The notes: a model not told the origin generated them from the letters alone. A stretch of 64,000 nucleotides of DNA from Beta vulgaris subsp. vulgaris (GCF_026745355.1 NC_079204.1:51322209-51386208); one strand, 5' to 3'. Shown: positions 22,830-33,962, numbered from the stretch's first letter. Translations and numbers: made by a program.

Positions 22830-23091
22830 TATAACAAATACAAATAGAGGGAGTAACTCTCTACGTAACTTCAAAGGACTAATTTTTAAGTCTTTTTGTT
22901 TTTAGATAATTTTTCAGGATAAGTAGTAAAATTTGTCAACTATGCAAATCTTGCCTGAGAAAAATAATAAAAAGTTCGTTCTAAAATAAGTGAAACATTT
23001 CTCTAATTATGTGAAAGGTTTTTGAGGACCTACTTGTATGGCTTGAGGAAGGCCCTTCTAATGTAACGAGCCTAAAGGATAATTAATAAAA

Positions 23092-24149
23092 GAGTTCGTA
23101 TTGTGTCGGACGAGTATTCTCGTCGGACCACTTCACTTGAGTTTCAGGTAGTCTTCATTTTTTTTTCAGGTAGTCTTCATTTTTTTTCAGATAGTCTTCA
23201 TTTTTTTCAGTTAGTCTTAGTTCGTTTTCAGTTAGTCTTCATTTTTTTTAGTTAGTCTAAATGAAAGTAAGGTAACTCTAAATGAAAGTAACTTAGGTCT
23301 AAATGAAAGTAAGTTACCTCTAAATGAAAGTAACTTAGATTTAAATGAAAGTAACTTAGGTCTAACTGAAAATAACTTAGGTCTAACTGAAAGTAACTGA
23401 AAGAAAAAAAGAACTAACTGAAAGAATAAAAAACACCAACTGAAAGAATAAAAAACACTAACTGAAAGAAAAAAAGAACTAACTGAAAGAATAAAAAACA
23501 CCAACTGAAAGAAAAAAAAAAACTAACTGAAAGAATAAAAAACACCAAGAAAAAAAGAACTAACTGAAAAAATAAAAAACACTAACTGAAAGAAAAAAAG
23601 AACTAACTGAAAGAATAAAAAATACCAAGTGAAAGAATAAATGGGAAGAAGATACCAATGAAACCAAACAACAGCAGCGGGTTATTTCTCTTTCAGGTGG
23701 ACATGGGTTTGTCTCTGCAATTATGATTAATGTTATTGTTTGTTGTAATTGAGTAATTTTGAAATAGTTGATCACATCACACCACTCAAAAACTGCAAAG
23801 CCGATGAACTTTGTGTTTGTACGTGAAGTTGTTCTTGCCATTAACAAAGCCGATGAACTTTGTGTTTGTGGAGTTGTTATTGTCATTAACATGCGCTTTC
23901 GTTAAGACAAATTCGTCTGCTCCGAGTTTGCTACCTTTTCCGGTGAAAGTAGTTGCAGAATTTTTAAAGATGGTGAAGATGAATAGAGGAGAGAGAAAGA
24001 GGGCAATTGCAAAACCTGTGAAGTTCAGGACGGAGGAAGTGAAAGTGGAGATTTTTGGGTTTTAAATTTGTTTCAACAAATTCAAAGTACTGGGCTCAGC
24101 CCGTCTGACAATATGCATTGGGTCAGACGGTCTGACCCAATACTTTCAC
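23092..24149 (-). mobile_element. MULE-type element A, perfect 9-bp TSD
   Basis: The element runs from GAGTTCGTATT to AATACTTTCAC and is flanked by TTAATAAAA at 23083-23091 and 24150-24158. A perfect 9-bp duplication is the hallmark of Mutator-like elements. The ends are poor inverted repeats sharing GTATT and GACC strings. The part at 23140-23640 is a run of imperfect repeats of AACTGAAAG / CAGTTAGTCTTC type. The cargo (about 23640-24060) is not recognised and contains a duplicated phrase, GCCGATGAACTTTGTGTTTG. It shares both ends and the repeat tract with the copy at 53069-53892, but not the cargo. Confidence 0.8.
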
Positions 24150-24164
24150 TTAATAAAAATGATA

Positions 24165-24420
24165 CTCCCTCCGTCCCATAATATAGTGCCTATTTCATTT
24201 TTGGTGGTCAAACTTTAAAATCTTTGACCGAATATTCTCATTTGTATATATAAAAAAACATATTCATGTAGGATCTTGTTAGATTCGTCTCAATGTGTAG
24301 TTTCATAATATCAACTTTTTATATTTTTTATTAATAAGGAATTGAAGATATTAAAGGTCAAAGTTACGTTTTGGAGACCGTGAAAAAAGAAACAAGCACT
24401 ATATTATGGGACGGAGGGAG
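24165..24420. mobile_element. Stowaway MITE, CTCCCTCCGTCCC family
   Basis: The ends CTCCCTCCGTCCCATAATAT and its complement are near-perfect inverted repeats between TA dinucleotides (24163-24164, 24421-24422). It is closely similar over its full length to the copy at 30839-31096, just upstream of UGT3. Confidence 0.85.
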
Positions 24421-24429
24421 TACTATTTT

Positions 24430-25490
24430 CCTGTGAAAAAAAATTCCTAGCACAATCAAAGCAACTCAAAAGCAGTAGTTTATGCGTATTATGAAATCAG
24501 GTCATGTGATAATTATCAAATATTTTCCGGCCTAAACAAATTTCTATTCTATTATTTTAATTTTTAAATAAATTATAGAAAAATATTTTCTTATCTTTAA
24601 AATATATATTGCTAATAAATAATAGAAAATGATATGTTTGACAATACTAGCTGAACATAAACTGAAACTGATAAGTAAACGGAAACTGACAAAATAAAAA
24701 TGAAACTGGTAAGGGGCTAGAAATGGTAAGCTAGATGATTAGTTTAATTTTTTGGCAAAATTAGTTGCTTAAGTTGATAGATTATTTTGGCAAATTTAGT
24801 TGTTATCAAAATTTTAAAAAGATTTTCCAAAATTTCAGTCTGATTTAATAAAGATAAAAAATTTAATTTATCCTTTAAATTATTTTAACCACCTGAAATT
24901 ATATTTTAGCTATTCCTTGAACACTATCAATCATTTTAACACCTAAAATATACTAGCACCTTATCATTTAAGGTAACTAAAATGCTTTCCTACTTTTCGT
25001 CGTTTTTTTCCTTATACACTTCTTGTTCTCACGCCATCCAATGCATTATTGTTATCAACATCTTTAATTAGGCATAGCGAAAAAAATATAAAAATATGAT
25101 ATTATGAAAACATGTATTAAGATGAAATAAACAAGATCCCACTTGACTATGTTATTTCTTATACGTAAGTGTAAATTTCATACTCATTTAATTAGTGTGA
25201 CCAAAATGAATATTCATATTGAAAAAAATTCATATTCATTTAATTAGTATGACTAAAATTAATTATTGATGATGTAATAGCTTCTAATTTATATTTGGCA
25301 GTTAATGAAATTTAGGACTTTCTAGTTTCTAACTACTTATAAAAAAAAAAGTTCAACAAATTTAGTTAGAAGATTTCTAAATAATAGCATATAGTCCAGC
25401 ATGGTGCAGGTACTACCTATCGTGACCCAACAATCCCCAAGCAGCAAAAAAAAAGCACTAAGATTTCTAAATAGTTGCTGCTAAGCCAAA
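24430..25490. other. UGT2 upstream region, repeats but no conserved promoter
   Basis: The stretch 24640-24990 is a decayed relative of the element at 37936-39335, with phrases such as AACTGAAACTGATAAG and ACACCTAAAATATACTAG. The 500 bases before the UGT2 ATG are AT-rich and lack the two promoter blocks and the TATA box at -60 seen in UGT1, UGT6 and UGT7. No gene is seen. Confidence 0.55.
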
Positions 25491-26923
25491 ATGGAAAGCC
25501 AGAATAGCAACCTAAAACAACTTCCTCAAGTGGCAGTGGTGTTAGTACCACTTCCAGCACAAGGTCATCTTAACCAACTCCTCCACCTCTCTCACCTCAT
25601 CACCTCCTACGACATACCCATCCATTACGCCGGCTCAACCACGCACAACCGCCAAGCGAAACTCCGTCTCCAAGGTTGGGACTCACAAAGTTTAACCAAA
25701 ATCCACTTCCATGACTTCCAACTCCCTCCTTACCACTCACCCCCTCCAAGTATAGACATCTCTGTTCCTTTCCCTGATCACTTCATCCCACTCTTCGAGG
25801 CGTCTATCAAACTTAGGGAACCCATTTCTCAACTCTTACACCAACTCTCACAAAAGTTCAGTCGAGTTGTTGTCATTCATGATCATAGTATGGCTTATGT
25901 GGTTCAAGATGTCAAGCTCATCCCAAATGCTAAAGCCTTTACCTTCATTGCATTTTCGGCCTTTACCATGTTTTCGAACACATGGGAAAGGATACCTGAG
26001 GAAGCTAAACCATTTCAGCTAGATTCAAATGATATCCCCGAGAATATGCCTACTAATGAAGGGTGCGTAACGAAAGAAGTGATGGAGTTTGCAACGAAAC
26101 AAAGAGAATGTCTTGGGTTCGAGTCAGGGTGGATTTACAACACCTGTAGAGCTATAGAAGGCAGATATGTTACATTGTTGGATAAGCTATCTTCGACTAA
26201 CAAGTCACAGATAAAACACTTTGCAATAGGACCATTTCATCCTGTGCATATCGAAAACAAAAACAGTGAAAACAGACATCAATGCCTAAAATGGCTAGAT
26301 GAACAAGAGAAATGCTCAGTGATTTATGTGTCTTTTGGATCAACAACATCATTGACAGATGATCAGATTGAAGAGCTGGCAAACGGATTGGATCGAAGCG
26401 AGGTGAAGTTTCTATGGGTGCTTCGAAGAGCTGACCCTAATGACGTTTTTGAAGAAGCTGATAGAGTAAAAAAGGCTCAACTTCCAGAAGGGTATGAAGA
26501 CAGAGTGAAAGACAGGGGAATGATAGTTAAGGATTGGGCACCACAGCTTGAAGTATTAGCGCATACGTCGACTGGCGGGTTTATGAGTCATTGTGGGTGG
26601 AATTCATGTATGGAAAGTATAAGTATGGCCGTATGGGTGTGCCAGTTGCGGCGTGGCCAATGCATTCTGATCAGCCAAGGAATGCGGTTTTACTGACCAA
26701 GGTGCTTAGAATTGGTATATTGGTAAGAGATTGGGCAAACCGTGGCGAAGTTGTGAAATCAAGTACTATAGATAATGTGGTGAAGACATTGATGGTAACA
26801 GAAGAAGGCAAAGAGATGAAGAAAAGGGCTGCAGAGTTGGGTGAAAGTGTCAGAGGATCAGTTGCTGAAGGTGGTGTGAGTTGTTTAGAGAGGGACTCTT
26901 TCATTGCCTATATCTCTAAATAA
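25491..26923 (+). pseudogene. UGT2: UGT pseudogene with 8-bp insertion
   Basis: The gene is closely similar to UGT1 and UGT6 along its whole length: MESQNSN start, His26 in AQGHLNQ, and PSPG box beginning at residue 349. Within the PSPG box an 8-bp insertion (26629-26636, CCGTATGG) shifts the frame after ISM, giving a stop 21 codons later at 26696. The remaining 3' part (from GVPVAAWPMHSDQ to the stop at 26923) is open in the shifted frame, so this is the only visible lesion. The truncated product would lack the end of the donor-binding box and the C-terminal helices and should be inactive. It also lacks the promoter blocks of its relatives. Confidence 0.85.
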
Positions 26924-27068
26924 TGCAACGTTGTTTTTTTTTTTTATCATTTTGGGTTTTGCTACAAGATAGACCCGTGCCTCATTGTTTTCTACGTTGT
27001 ATGATTGTATCCTTTCCCCTTTTATTTGTTCTATGTTATATCCTTATATAAATTTGACTATTTTCTTA

Positions 27069-27926
27069 CTCATTTGCTAAACGACGCCCTAAAATATCCT
27101 AGTAACGCCCTAAATACGTATAATATACGTATTTTTCCATCTTCAGATTTTCCACCGTCTACATTCACTTCTCTCCACTCTTCTCCCATATTACTATTGG
27201 GCACCGGTGCACCACCACCGCCACACCAGTCGCCGTCGCACCAGTACTGCGCCGCACCACCGACACACTGCCGCCGCACCACAACCGCCGTAACCCACCC
27301 TCCTCTTCTCTGTTTCTTCATTAACAGTAATTTGAAATTTTTTTAAAAAAAAGGGGAGGCGTCCACCATGGACGCCCCACCACTGGTGGAGGCGTCCATG
27401 GCAGGCGCTCCACCGCATGTTGAGGCGCCTGCCATGGACGCCTCCCTAGAAAAAAAGGGGAGGCGTCCACCATGGACGCCCCACCACTGGTGGAGGCGTC
27501 CATGGCAGGCGCCTCACCATGTGGTGGAGCGCCTGCCATGGACGCCTCCACCAGTGGTGGGGCGTCCATGGTGGACGCCTCCCCTTTTTTTTTAAAAAAA
27601 AAAATTCAGAAAATAAAGAAAACGAAGGAGAGAAGAAGGGGATGGTGGTGGTGTGTCGGGGGCACAGCGGGGGTACGGCGGTGGTGGCCGGGATACTACG
27701 GTAGTGGTGGTGCCGGCACATTGTTGTTAGAAGACAGGAGTCAGAAGTGTGAAATTGGAGAAGAATATGGTGGTGATGGTGTGGTGGCAGTTGTGGTGGA
27801 GAGGACAGAGAAAGTGAGTGAGTGAGGGGGAAAGAGAGGAAAGAAATGTAGGTATATAAATACGGTATGAAAATACCGTATTTAGGGCGTAACTAGAAAA
27901 ATTTAGGGCGTAATTTAGCAAAGCCC
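27069..27926. mobile_element. MITE-like element with long inverted ends and palindromic core
   Basis: About 45 bases at each end are inverted copies of one another around the phrases ACGCCCTAAATACG and CGTATTTAGGGCGT. TTTTCTTA flanks it at 27061-27068 and 27927-27934. The length and TIR style suggest a MULE- or hAT-type element; the 8-bp flank favours hAT but is not decisive. The interior holds a CCGCC/GGTGGTG-biased sequence and a strong palindrome (27451-27592). Several long open frames on both strands come from that palindrome. It lies in the UGT2 3' flank. Confidence 0.65.
27346..27592. repeat. GC-rich palindromic repeat, strong hairpin
   Basis: A unit starting AAAAAAGGGGAGGCGTCCAC occurs twice (about 27346 and 27451). 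The second copy is a near-perfect inverted repeat with arms of about 70 bases, ending GTGGACGCCTCCCCTTTTTT at about 27592. Smaller palindromes such as GGCGTCCATGG-type strings are nested inside. Transcription of either strand would give a long hairpin. Confidence 0.75.
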
Positions 27927-27969
27927 TTTTCTTATCTCAAGTTCTTTACCTCTACATTAGGAGACATAT

Positions 27970-28095
27970 TTATTAAAAATGTTTTAGCCTAGTGGTCAAG
28001 ATTGAGGTGTTGTAAAGGATATGCCACAAGTTCAAATCCCCTTTTTTTTGTACTTTGTACTGCCTTCACTCCCATTGTCGTGTTTACCGTCCAAC
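27970..28095 (+). mobile_element. tRNA-derived SINE, second copy
   Basis: The sequence contains a box A-like TAGCCTAGTGG, a box B-like AAGTTCAAATCCCC and the phrase TTTGTACTTTGTACTGCCTT, matching the SINE at 2290-2425 read on its own strand. The exact ends and target duplication were not resolved. Confidence 0.55.
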
Positions 28096-28099
28096 CTAT

Positions 28100-29443
28100 T
28101 TAAAGCTGAAATTTTTTTCCCTTCTAATGTAAATCTAAACAATTGAAGATTACAAAATTTGAAGTTTACGGGTATAACAAAAAAGTAAAAAGACACAAGT
28201 CAAAACACAGAATATGTTAAAAGACACCGAACCACACAAAACAAAACCCAATTCTTTTTTTCATTTTATCTACAGGCGAGTTCAAGAAAATCTTGCTGAA
28301 GTAATTTTATTCATATTGATTTTGGGTTAGTTTGGTTCAGTTTGAATTGATTTCAATTCAAGTTGCAATTACATTGTGTATACTATCATGTAGTTTAAAT
28401 TAGTTTAAAGATTATTCAGGTCATGTTGACCAACTCTCGTCCATTTTCCTGGGAATTCAAGATTATTTATATGGCTAGATTGTTTGAGTTGCATTTTTGT
28501 ATGGATAGCACCCAAGTCTGTTAGCATACTCGAGTTATGTGGTTCGCCATGAACTCTGCAGGATGCGACCTCACTACGATGAGTAAAGCCAATTCTGATG
28601 AAGATTTGAGACTGTGCTCATGCTCACCTAATAGAACAAAATAAAGTAATCTTCCCTCCAATTAGACTCATCATAATCGTACACATGTCAACAAATTATA
28701 CACCTTGTTAGAGGAATAATACTCTTATTAGCCCAATGGTACTATTCTGGATGTACCTTCTAAAACACTACTTTCACTCTACCCCTCTCTCTCTCTCTAA
28801 ATCCTTGGCAGACACATACTAATTTGAGAGTCGTATGTGATTTTCTCGCATCCCCCAAGAGTAATTTTATTTGTTTCCTTGTAGCCTTTCATTCATGCAT
28901 GAATTCCCCCACGATTAATGAAGGACATTTTGGAGGTCTGTCATCATTATGAAACGTAACAATTTTTACTTGAAAAATTAACTCCCAATAAATTCTAACT
29001 ATTATCAATGTGTGTTAAATAATATTTACTCAACTATTGCCACAATAACACCAAGTATCAAGTGATTTGTGCTAAATAATATCCTGGTGACCTTACTTAA
29101 AATCCAAGGAAATATTCCGACCTTATTTATTAATTTCATATTTTATGTACTTTAGAGTATTAAAATATAATTACAAAATGATATTAAATGTTTTGTTCTA
29201 CCAATTAACTACACTTTCCCCTATTGAGAAACAACTGCCCAATATTAACTCTCAGATCCCCAGCCCGGCACACACACCTTCCTATTTCCCCTAATGACAA
29301 ATTTCCTCTCGAATCTTTTTCATTTTCTTTTAGTTGTTGTTCTCCAATGGTTAAATTGAAATTGCATAATGAGGGCATGCAATAGGATAACTTTTTTGTC
29401 CAAATCAATACTCATTACTACTATTTACTATTTTTCATTTGTA
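28100..29443. other. UGT2 3' flank and non-coding DNA
   Basis: The part at about 28260-28500 matches the 3' flank of UGT1 (18180-18380) and, in part, UGT6 (45600-45720), through phrases such as GATTTCAATTCAAGTT and AAGATTATTCAGG. It marks the 3' end of the ancestral duplication unit. The rest is AT-rich with no gene seen. Confidence 0.5.
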
Positions 29444-29479
29444 CTTCCTCCGTGTTTTTATTCTTGCTACATAGAGAAA

Positions 29480-30488
29480 CAGTGGCGGATGCAAGATTTT
29501 TGAGATGGTGGGTCACTTTATCAACCACTTTTATATTTTGTTTCAAAATAATTCATACTTGGTATTAAATTTTAGGAAAGTTTTCTTTCGGTTTAATAAA
29601 TTTTTCATTTAGACTCCAACACGTTTGACCACTCAACTAACCATACAAACAGACTTTAGGTACATCTAAAATCACTTATAAAATTCATTTTTGACATCAC
29701 TATAGGAAATTGTTAATTATGCATAGTCAAAGGGTTAGATTGTTAAAATCAATTATTCCTACTTCGTCGTCCATAATAAAATAGATGTTACACTTTTCAA
29801 ATTACGATTTTTTAAGGCATAACAAAAATTACAATAATAATAATAACAAAAATAACAATAACAACAATAATCAATTATTTCTACTTCCTCAATAATAAAA
29901 TAAATGTTACGCTTTTCAAATTTCGATTTTTTAAGGCATAACAAAAATAGCAAACAACAACAACAATAAATATAATAACAATAATAATAACAATAATAGT
30001 AACAGTAATAGTAAATTAAATTTTACCCAAAAAATTAGAAACATCATTTCATATTCACAAAAGCAAGCTCTGACAAAAATATTCTTAATGACATACTCCC
30101 TCTGTTTCAAATTATAAGGCATTTTAGCTAAAAAATTTTGTTTCAAAATATAAGGCGTTTTACATTACCAATGTAAAATTAAATGCAATTTTATACTATC
30201 AAGATAAGATTATAGGTTATTTTTTATTATCAATAGAATATTTAATGTTAATTCTTATTACCTATGCAAATCTAACTAAAACTAACTAAATTTTTAATAT
30301 GCGGAAAAGTAGTTTACATGCCTTATAATTTGAAACGGAGGGAGTATTTATAATGACAATGTACAGTCGAAAAAATGCTAATAGACTCATAGAAAAGAGG
30401 ATAGGAAGCAAGAACGATGAAATGTTTATTTATCCTGAGCTATGGTGGTGCACTTGACACATGGTGTCATGAACTGCATCCGCCACTG
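29480..30488. mobile_element. hAT-type element with perfect 8-bp TSD
   Basis: The ends are CAGTGGCGGATGCAAGA and TGCATCCGCCACTG, clear inverted repeats. The duplication TAGAGAAA flanks it at 29472-29479 and 30489-30496. It holds a tandem duplication of about 120 bases (29750-29990, repeating ATTTTTTAAGGCATAACAAA), AAT/AAC microsatellites, and a further MITE at 30096-30344. There is no transposase. Confidence 0.82.
30096..30344. mobile_element. Stowaway MITE nested in hAT element
   Basis: The ends CTCCCTCTGTTTCAAATTATAAGGC and its complement lie between TA dinucleotides (30094-30095, 30345-30346). It is the innermost of three nested elements. Confidence 0.8.
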
Positions 30489-30838
30489 TAGAGAAAGTGG
30501 GGGGTTTTTAAGAAAGGTAGAGAGAGAAAGTAGGGGACCACCACTTTTTGAATAAAAAAACATTTGTTAAGGAAAAAGTATGAGTATTTTAAAAGAGAAG
30601 GTGGAGGACCGCCAACTTTTTAATAGTATTTTAAGATTTTTATGGTGAAAAAGAATCCATTTATGGTATGTAGCATCTATTATGACATTTCCATTTAAGG
30701 AAAATGTAGCATCTATAAAAAAAACGGAGGAAGTATAGTCCCAATAATAAGGGAGTAGACGTTATATTAGGATATCCATGTAATAAAGAGAGAAAGAAAA
30801 AGAGAAATGGAATAGGTATTCTTGGACAAAAAACAGTA

Positions 30839-31096
30839 CTCCCTCCGTCCCATAATATAGTGCCTACTTCATTTTTGGCGAGTCAAACTTTAAAATCTTT
30901 GACCAAATATTCTCATTTGTATATATAAAAAAACATATTCATGTGGGGTCTTGTTAGATTCGTCTCAATGTGTAGTTTCATAATATCAACTTTTTATATT
31001 TTTTATTAATACGAAATTGAAGATATAAAAGGTCAAAGTTACATCTTGGAGACCGTGTAAAAAAGAAACAAACACTATATTATGGGACGGAGGGAG
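30839..31096. mobile_element. Stowaway MITE in the UGT3 promoter
   Basis: The inverted ends CTCCCTCCGTCCC / GGGACGGAGGGAG lie between TA dinucleotides. It is closely similar to the copy at 24165-24420. Its right end is only 94 bases before the UGT3 start codon and 45 bases before the likely TATA box (31142-31147), so it forms part of the proximal promoter. Confidence 0.85.
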
Positions 31097-31190
31097 TACT
31101 ATTTTAAGAATTGAAATTATGTAGTGAATTTAAGTTTTCAATATAAATCACATGCCAAACAAGTCCTATTTCCCATAATCTCATCCCAAC

Positions 31191-32615
31191 ATGGAAGGCC
31201 AAAATAACACTAAAGATGAGGCCAAAAGTTGCCTCAAACCTCAAGTGGCAGTTGTGGTGGTACCCTTTCCAGCACAAGGCCATCTCAACCAACTCCTTCA
31301 TCTCTCTAATCTCATTACTTCCTATGGATTACCAGTTCACTATGCTGGATCCGCCTCCCACAACCGCCAAGCCAAACTCCGCCTTCATGGTTGGGACTCA
31401 CAAAGTTCGAGCAAAGTTCATTTTCATGACTTCCAACTCCCTCCCTACAGCTCGCCTCCTCCCAACCCCGACCCTTCTATTCAATTCCCAGCGCACCTCC
31501 AACCTCTTTTCGACACTTCTTTACATCTTCGCCAACCTGTGAACCAACTCTTACATCAACTGTCAACCAACTTCAGGAGAATCATTGTCATTCATGATTG
31601 TTTAATGGCTTCTGTGGTGCAGGATGTCAAACTCATCCCAAATGCTGAAGCCTATGCTTTCATTCCCATCTCGGCCTTTACATCGTTCTTTAATTCCTGG
31701 GATAGAATACCAGACAAACCCTTTCAGTTGGATTCAGATATTCCTAAATGCATCCCTTCTACAGACGGCTGCTCAACACAGGAGATTGCAAACTTTATAG
31801 CCAACCAACGAAAATGTCTGGGGTTTGAGTCAGGAAGGCTCTACAATACATCCATGGTAATAGAAGGTAGATATATTGAACTGTTGAAAAAGCTGTCAAA
31901 AAAGTCTGAGATAAAACATTTTGCAGTTGGACCGTTAAATCCAGTGGAAATAGAAAACAAAAGCGAAAAACAGCAACATATGTGCTTGAAATGGCTAGAT
32001 AAACAAATGAAAGATTCAGTGATATATGTCTCTTTTGGATCTACAACCACTATGACAGATGAGCAGATCATGGAGTTGGCAACAGGGTTGGAGAAAAGCG
32101 AGCAAAAGTTCATATGGGTGCTTAGAAGAGCTGACATTGGTGATGTTTTTAAAGGCGGTGAAGACAGAAAGCCACAGCTGCCAGAAGGGTACGAAGAGAG
32201 AATGGAAGACAGGGGAATGGTGGTAAGAGAGTGGGCACCTCAGCTAGAAATTCTAGCACATCCATCTATAGGTGGGTATATGAGTCATTGTGGGTGGAAC
32301 TCGTGCATGGAGAGCATCAGCATAGGAGTACCGATGGCAGCTTGGCCTATGCATTCTGATCAACCAAAGAACGCTATTTTGGTGACAGAAGTGCTAAGAA
32401 TTGGTACACTGGTGCGGGACTGGACACAGCATGCTGAACTAGTTATGTCAACTACTATAGAGAATGCATTAAGAAGATTGATGGCATCAAAAGAAGGAGA
32501 GGAGATGCGGAAAAGGGCAGCAGAATTAGGTGATGTTGTTCGAGCATCAGTTGCTAAAGGAGGTGCTTCTCGCCTAGAAATTGATTCTTTCATTTCTTAT
32601 ATCACCAGATGTTAA
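31191..32615 (+). CDS. UGT3: zeatin O-glucosyltransferase-like UGT, intact
   Basis: Predicted 474-residue single-exon UGT. It has an extended N-terminus (MEGQNNTKDEAKSCLKPQ) before the conserved VPFPAQGHLNQLLHLS motif, putting the likely catalytic His at 31. The PSPG box spans 348-391, from WAPQLEILAHPSIGGYMSHC to HSDQ, and differs from the other copies by a Tyr in GGYMSHC. It belongs with UGT4 and UGT5 by its VPFPAQGH and GPLNPVE-type motifs but is clearly diverged from them, so it is an older duplicate. A TATA-like TATAAA at 31142 lies 49 bases before the ATG. The cytosolic O-glucosyltransferase role is family-based; the acceptor is unknown. Confidence 0.93.
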   Translation: MEGQNNTKDEAKSCLKPQVAVVVVPFPAQGHLNQLLHLSNLITSYGLPVHYAGSASHNRQAKLRLHGWDSQSSSKVHFHDFQLPPYSSPPPNPDPSIQFPAHLQPLFDTSLHLRQPVNQLLHQLSTNFRRIIVIHDCLMASVVQDVKLIPNAEAYAFIPISAFTSFFNSWDRIPDKPFQLDSDIPKCIPSTDGCSTQEIANFIANQRKCLGFESGRLYNTSMVIEGRYIELLKKLSKKSEIKHFAVGPLNPVEIENKSEKQQHMCLKWLDKQMKDSVIYVSFGSTTTMTDEQIMELATGLEKSEQKFIWVLRRADIGDVFKGGEDRKPQLPEGYEERMEDRGMVVREWAPQLEILAHPSIGGYMSHCGWNSCMESISIGVPMAAWPMHSDQPKNAILVTEVLRIGTLVRDWTQHAELVMSTTIENALRRLMASKEGEEMRKRAAELGDVVRASVAKGGASRLEIDSFISYITRC

Positions 32616-33962
32616 CAATATGTCACAGTGAATTGAATTGGATTCTTCTATTTCTTAAATCCTTAAGTTTTTATTTGATTTCTATTATTCCTAATCCTGT
32701 CTCTTTGTTTGATATTATTTCGTCCATGAAATGAATCGAAATTGCATACTGATACAAGTAAACTTTAAGAATAATCTCATACAGAAAAAAATATTGCTGT
32801 CATAGAAGATTCCCAGTTGCTAATTTAGCTAAACAATCACCAGCCAGTGAAATATCACTAGTAATAAACTGAAATTAGACCTGTACTTACACTTGCCACA
32901 ACAGATTGAGGGGTACTTACCCTTTGCTTTAAGAAAATTCAAAATTGTCAGCTGTACTAATCTTTGACTTACATATTGACAGATCAGTTAAGATTATACT
33001 TACCAAAATAATATATACGTGTGTCTAGTTGCTTTCTCTCGCAGATTCCCTTTCAAGCTGGATCTTTTGAATTTCATCTTTACTTTTGGCCATCTTAATT
33101 GACTTTTTAGGTAGCTCACTAGTTAAAAAAAATGAAGTAACAGTAACTCCTTTATCTAAACATTATGCATGATTGCAACTTGCATGTCATTTAGAAAAAT
33201 TGAACTTGAAAATAGGATGATGTAAAGAACAGATGTAAACTAAATCTCATAATATAGTGCTTGTTTCTTAATTTTTACGAAAATTAAGGAAAGTGAAAAA
33301 TGTTACTATTTGTATTATTTAATGATGTACTTGTATTGAAAAGCTAATTGTCTTTTTAATTTTAACAAAAAAACATAAGATCTATGGCTAAAAAATAACT
33401 AACACTACATTGAAAGTTACAACTAACAAGCAACATTGAATGTTTACTAACACTTCACATAGAGATGAACAAAAGTTTGCATGAATCCAAACAAACCAAA
33501 ACTAACCAATAGAATTACATCAAATATTTCTAAAAACCAATAAAAATTAGGAAAAAGCTATATGCAACTCTTATGGCTGCATATAAGAAGTTAAAAATGG
33601 AAAAAAATGTATTAATTGATCATTTATTACATTGGTTGATGCATAATTTTTCTATAAATTCACAACTTATTTCCATTTTAGGTAGTATATTTATGTCTTA
33701 TATGCAACCCTAAGAGTAGTATAAATATTTATAATAAAAATAATTTCTTGGGGTTCCATAATGTAGTGCTTGATTACATTTATTCACAGGAATTAAGGTA
33801 AATAGAATCATGGAAAAAGGTGATTTTAGGAGAGAGAATAGAGAATAATTAGTGAAAGAACATTAAATGTAACCCTTGGATTGAATAAACAAAGAAAAAA
33901 AACTAATTTCAAGAAGTAAATAAAATGATGACACGATTCTAGGCAAATCACAAAAAAATATA
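32616..33962. other. Intergenic DNA with a LINE 3' relic
   Basis: No gene is seen. Near 32790-32860 the minus strand gives ALAGDCLAKLA-like residues resembling the end of a LINE RNase H domain. A similar GDKLAKMA-type stretch occurs downstream of UGT5 near 41740, so this relic seems to be part of the duplicated UGT flank. The rest is AT-rich. Confidence 0.4.

Larger units (their letters stand above)
19440..23030. repeat. Segmental duplication, unit B
   Basis: The backbone of this region is paralogous to unit A (1624-16080). It has been opened by a MITE (19520-19717), a solo LTR (19799-20421), a PIF/Harbinger-like element (20912-21847) and a Helitron (22311-22829), none of which are in unit A. 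Unit A in turn holds CACTA, hAT and LINE copies that unit B lacks. Both units carry a broken UGT 5' end. They look like an old tandem duplication of a UGT-bearing segment that later accumulated different insertions. Confidence 0.7.
29444..30732. mobile_element. Stowaway-like MITE split by a hAT element
   Basis: The outer ends are CTTCCTCCGTG at the left and CGGAGGAAG at the right, each next to TA (29442-29443, 30733-30734). The element is opened at 29480 by a hAT-type insertion. Removing that insertion would leave a MITE of about 270 bases, a normal Stowaway size. Confidence 0.7.

Noticed and set aside
27070..27825. Open frames of 60-117 codons sharing MDAPPLVEASMAG and GRRPPWTPHHWW
   Set aside because: They are the palindromic GC-rich repeat read in several frames; both strands give the same peptides.
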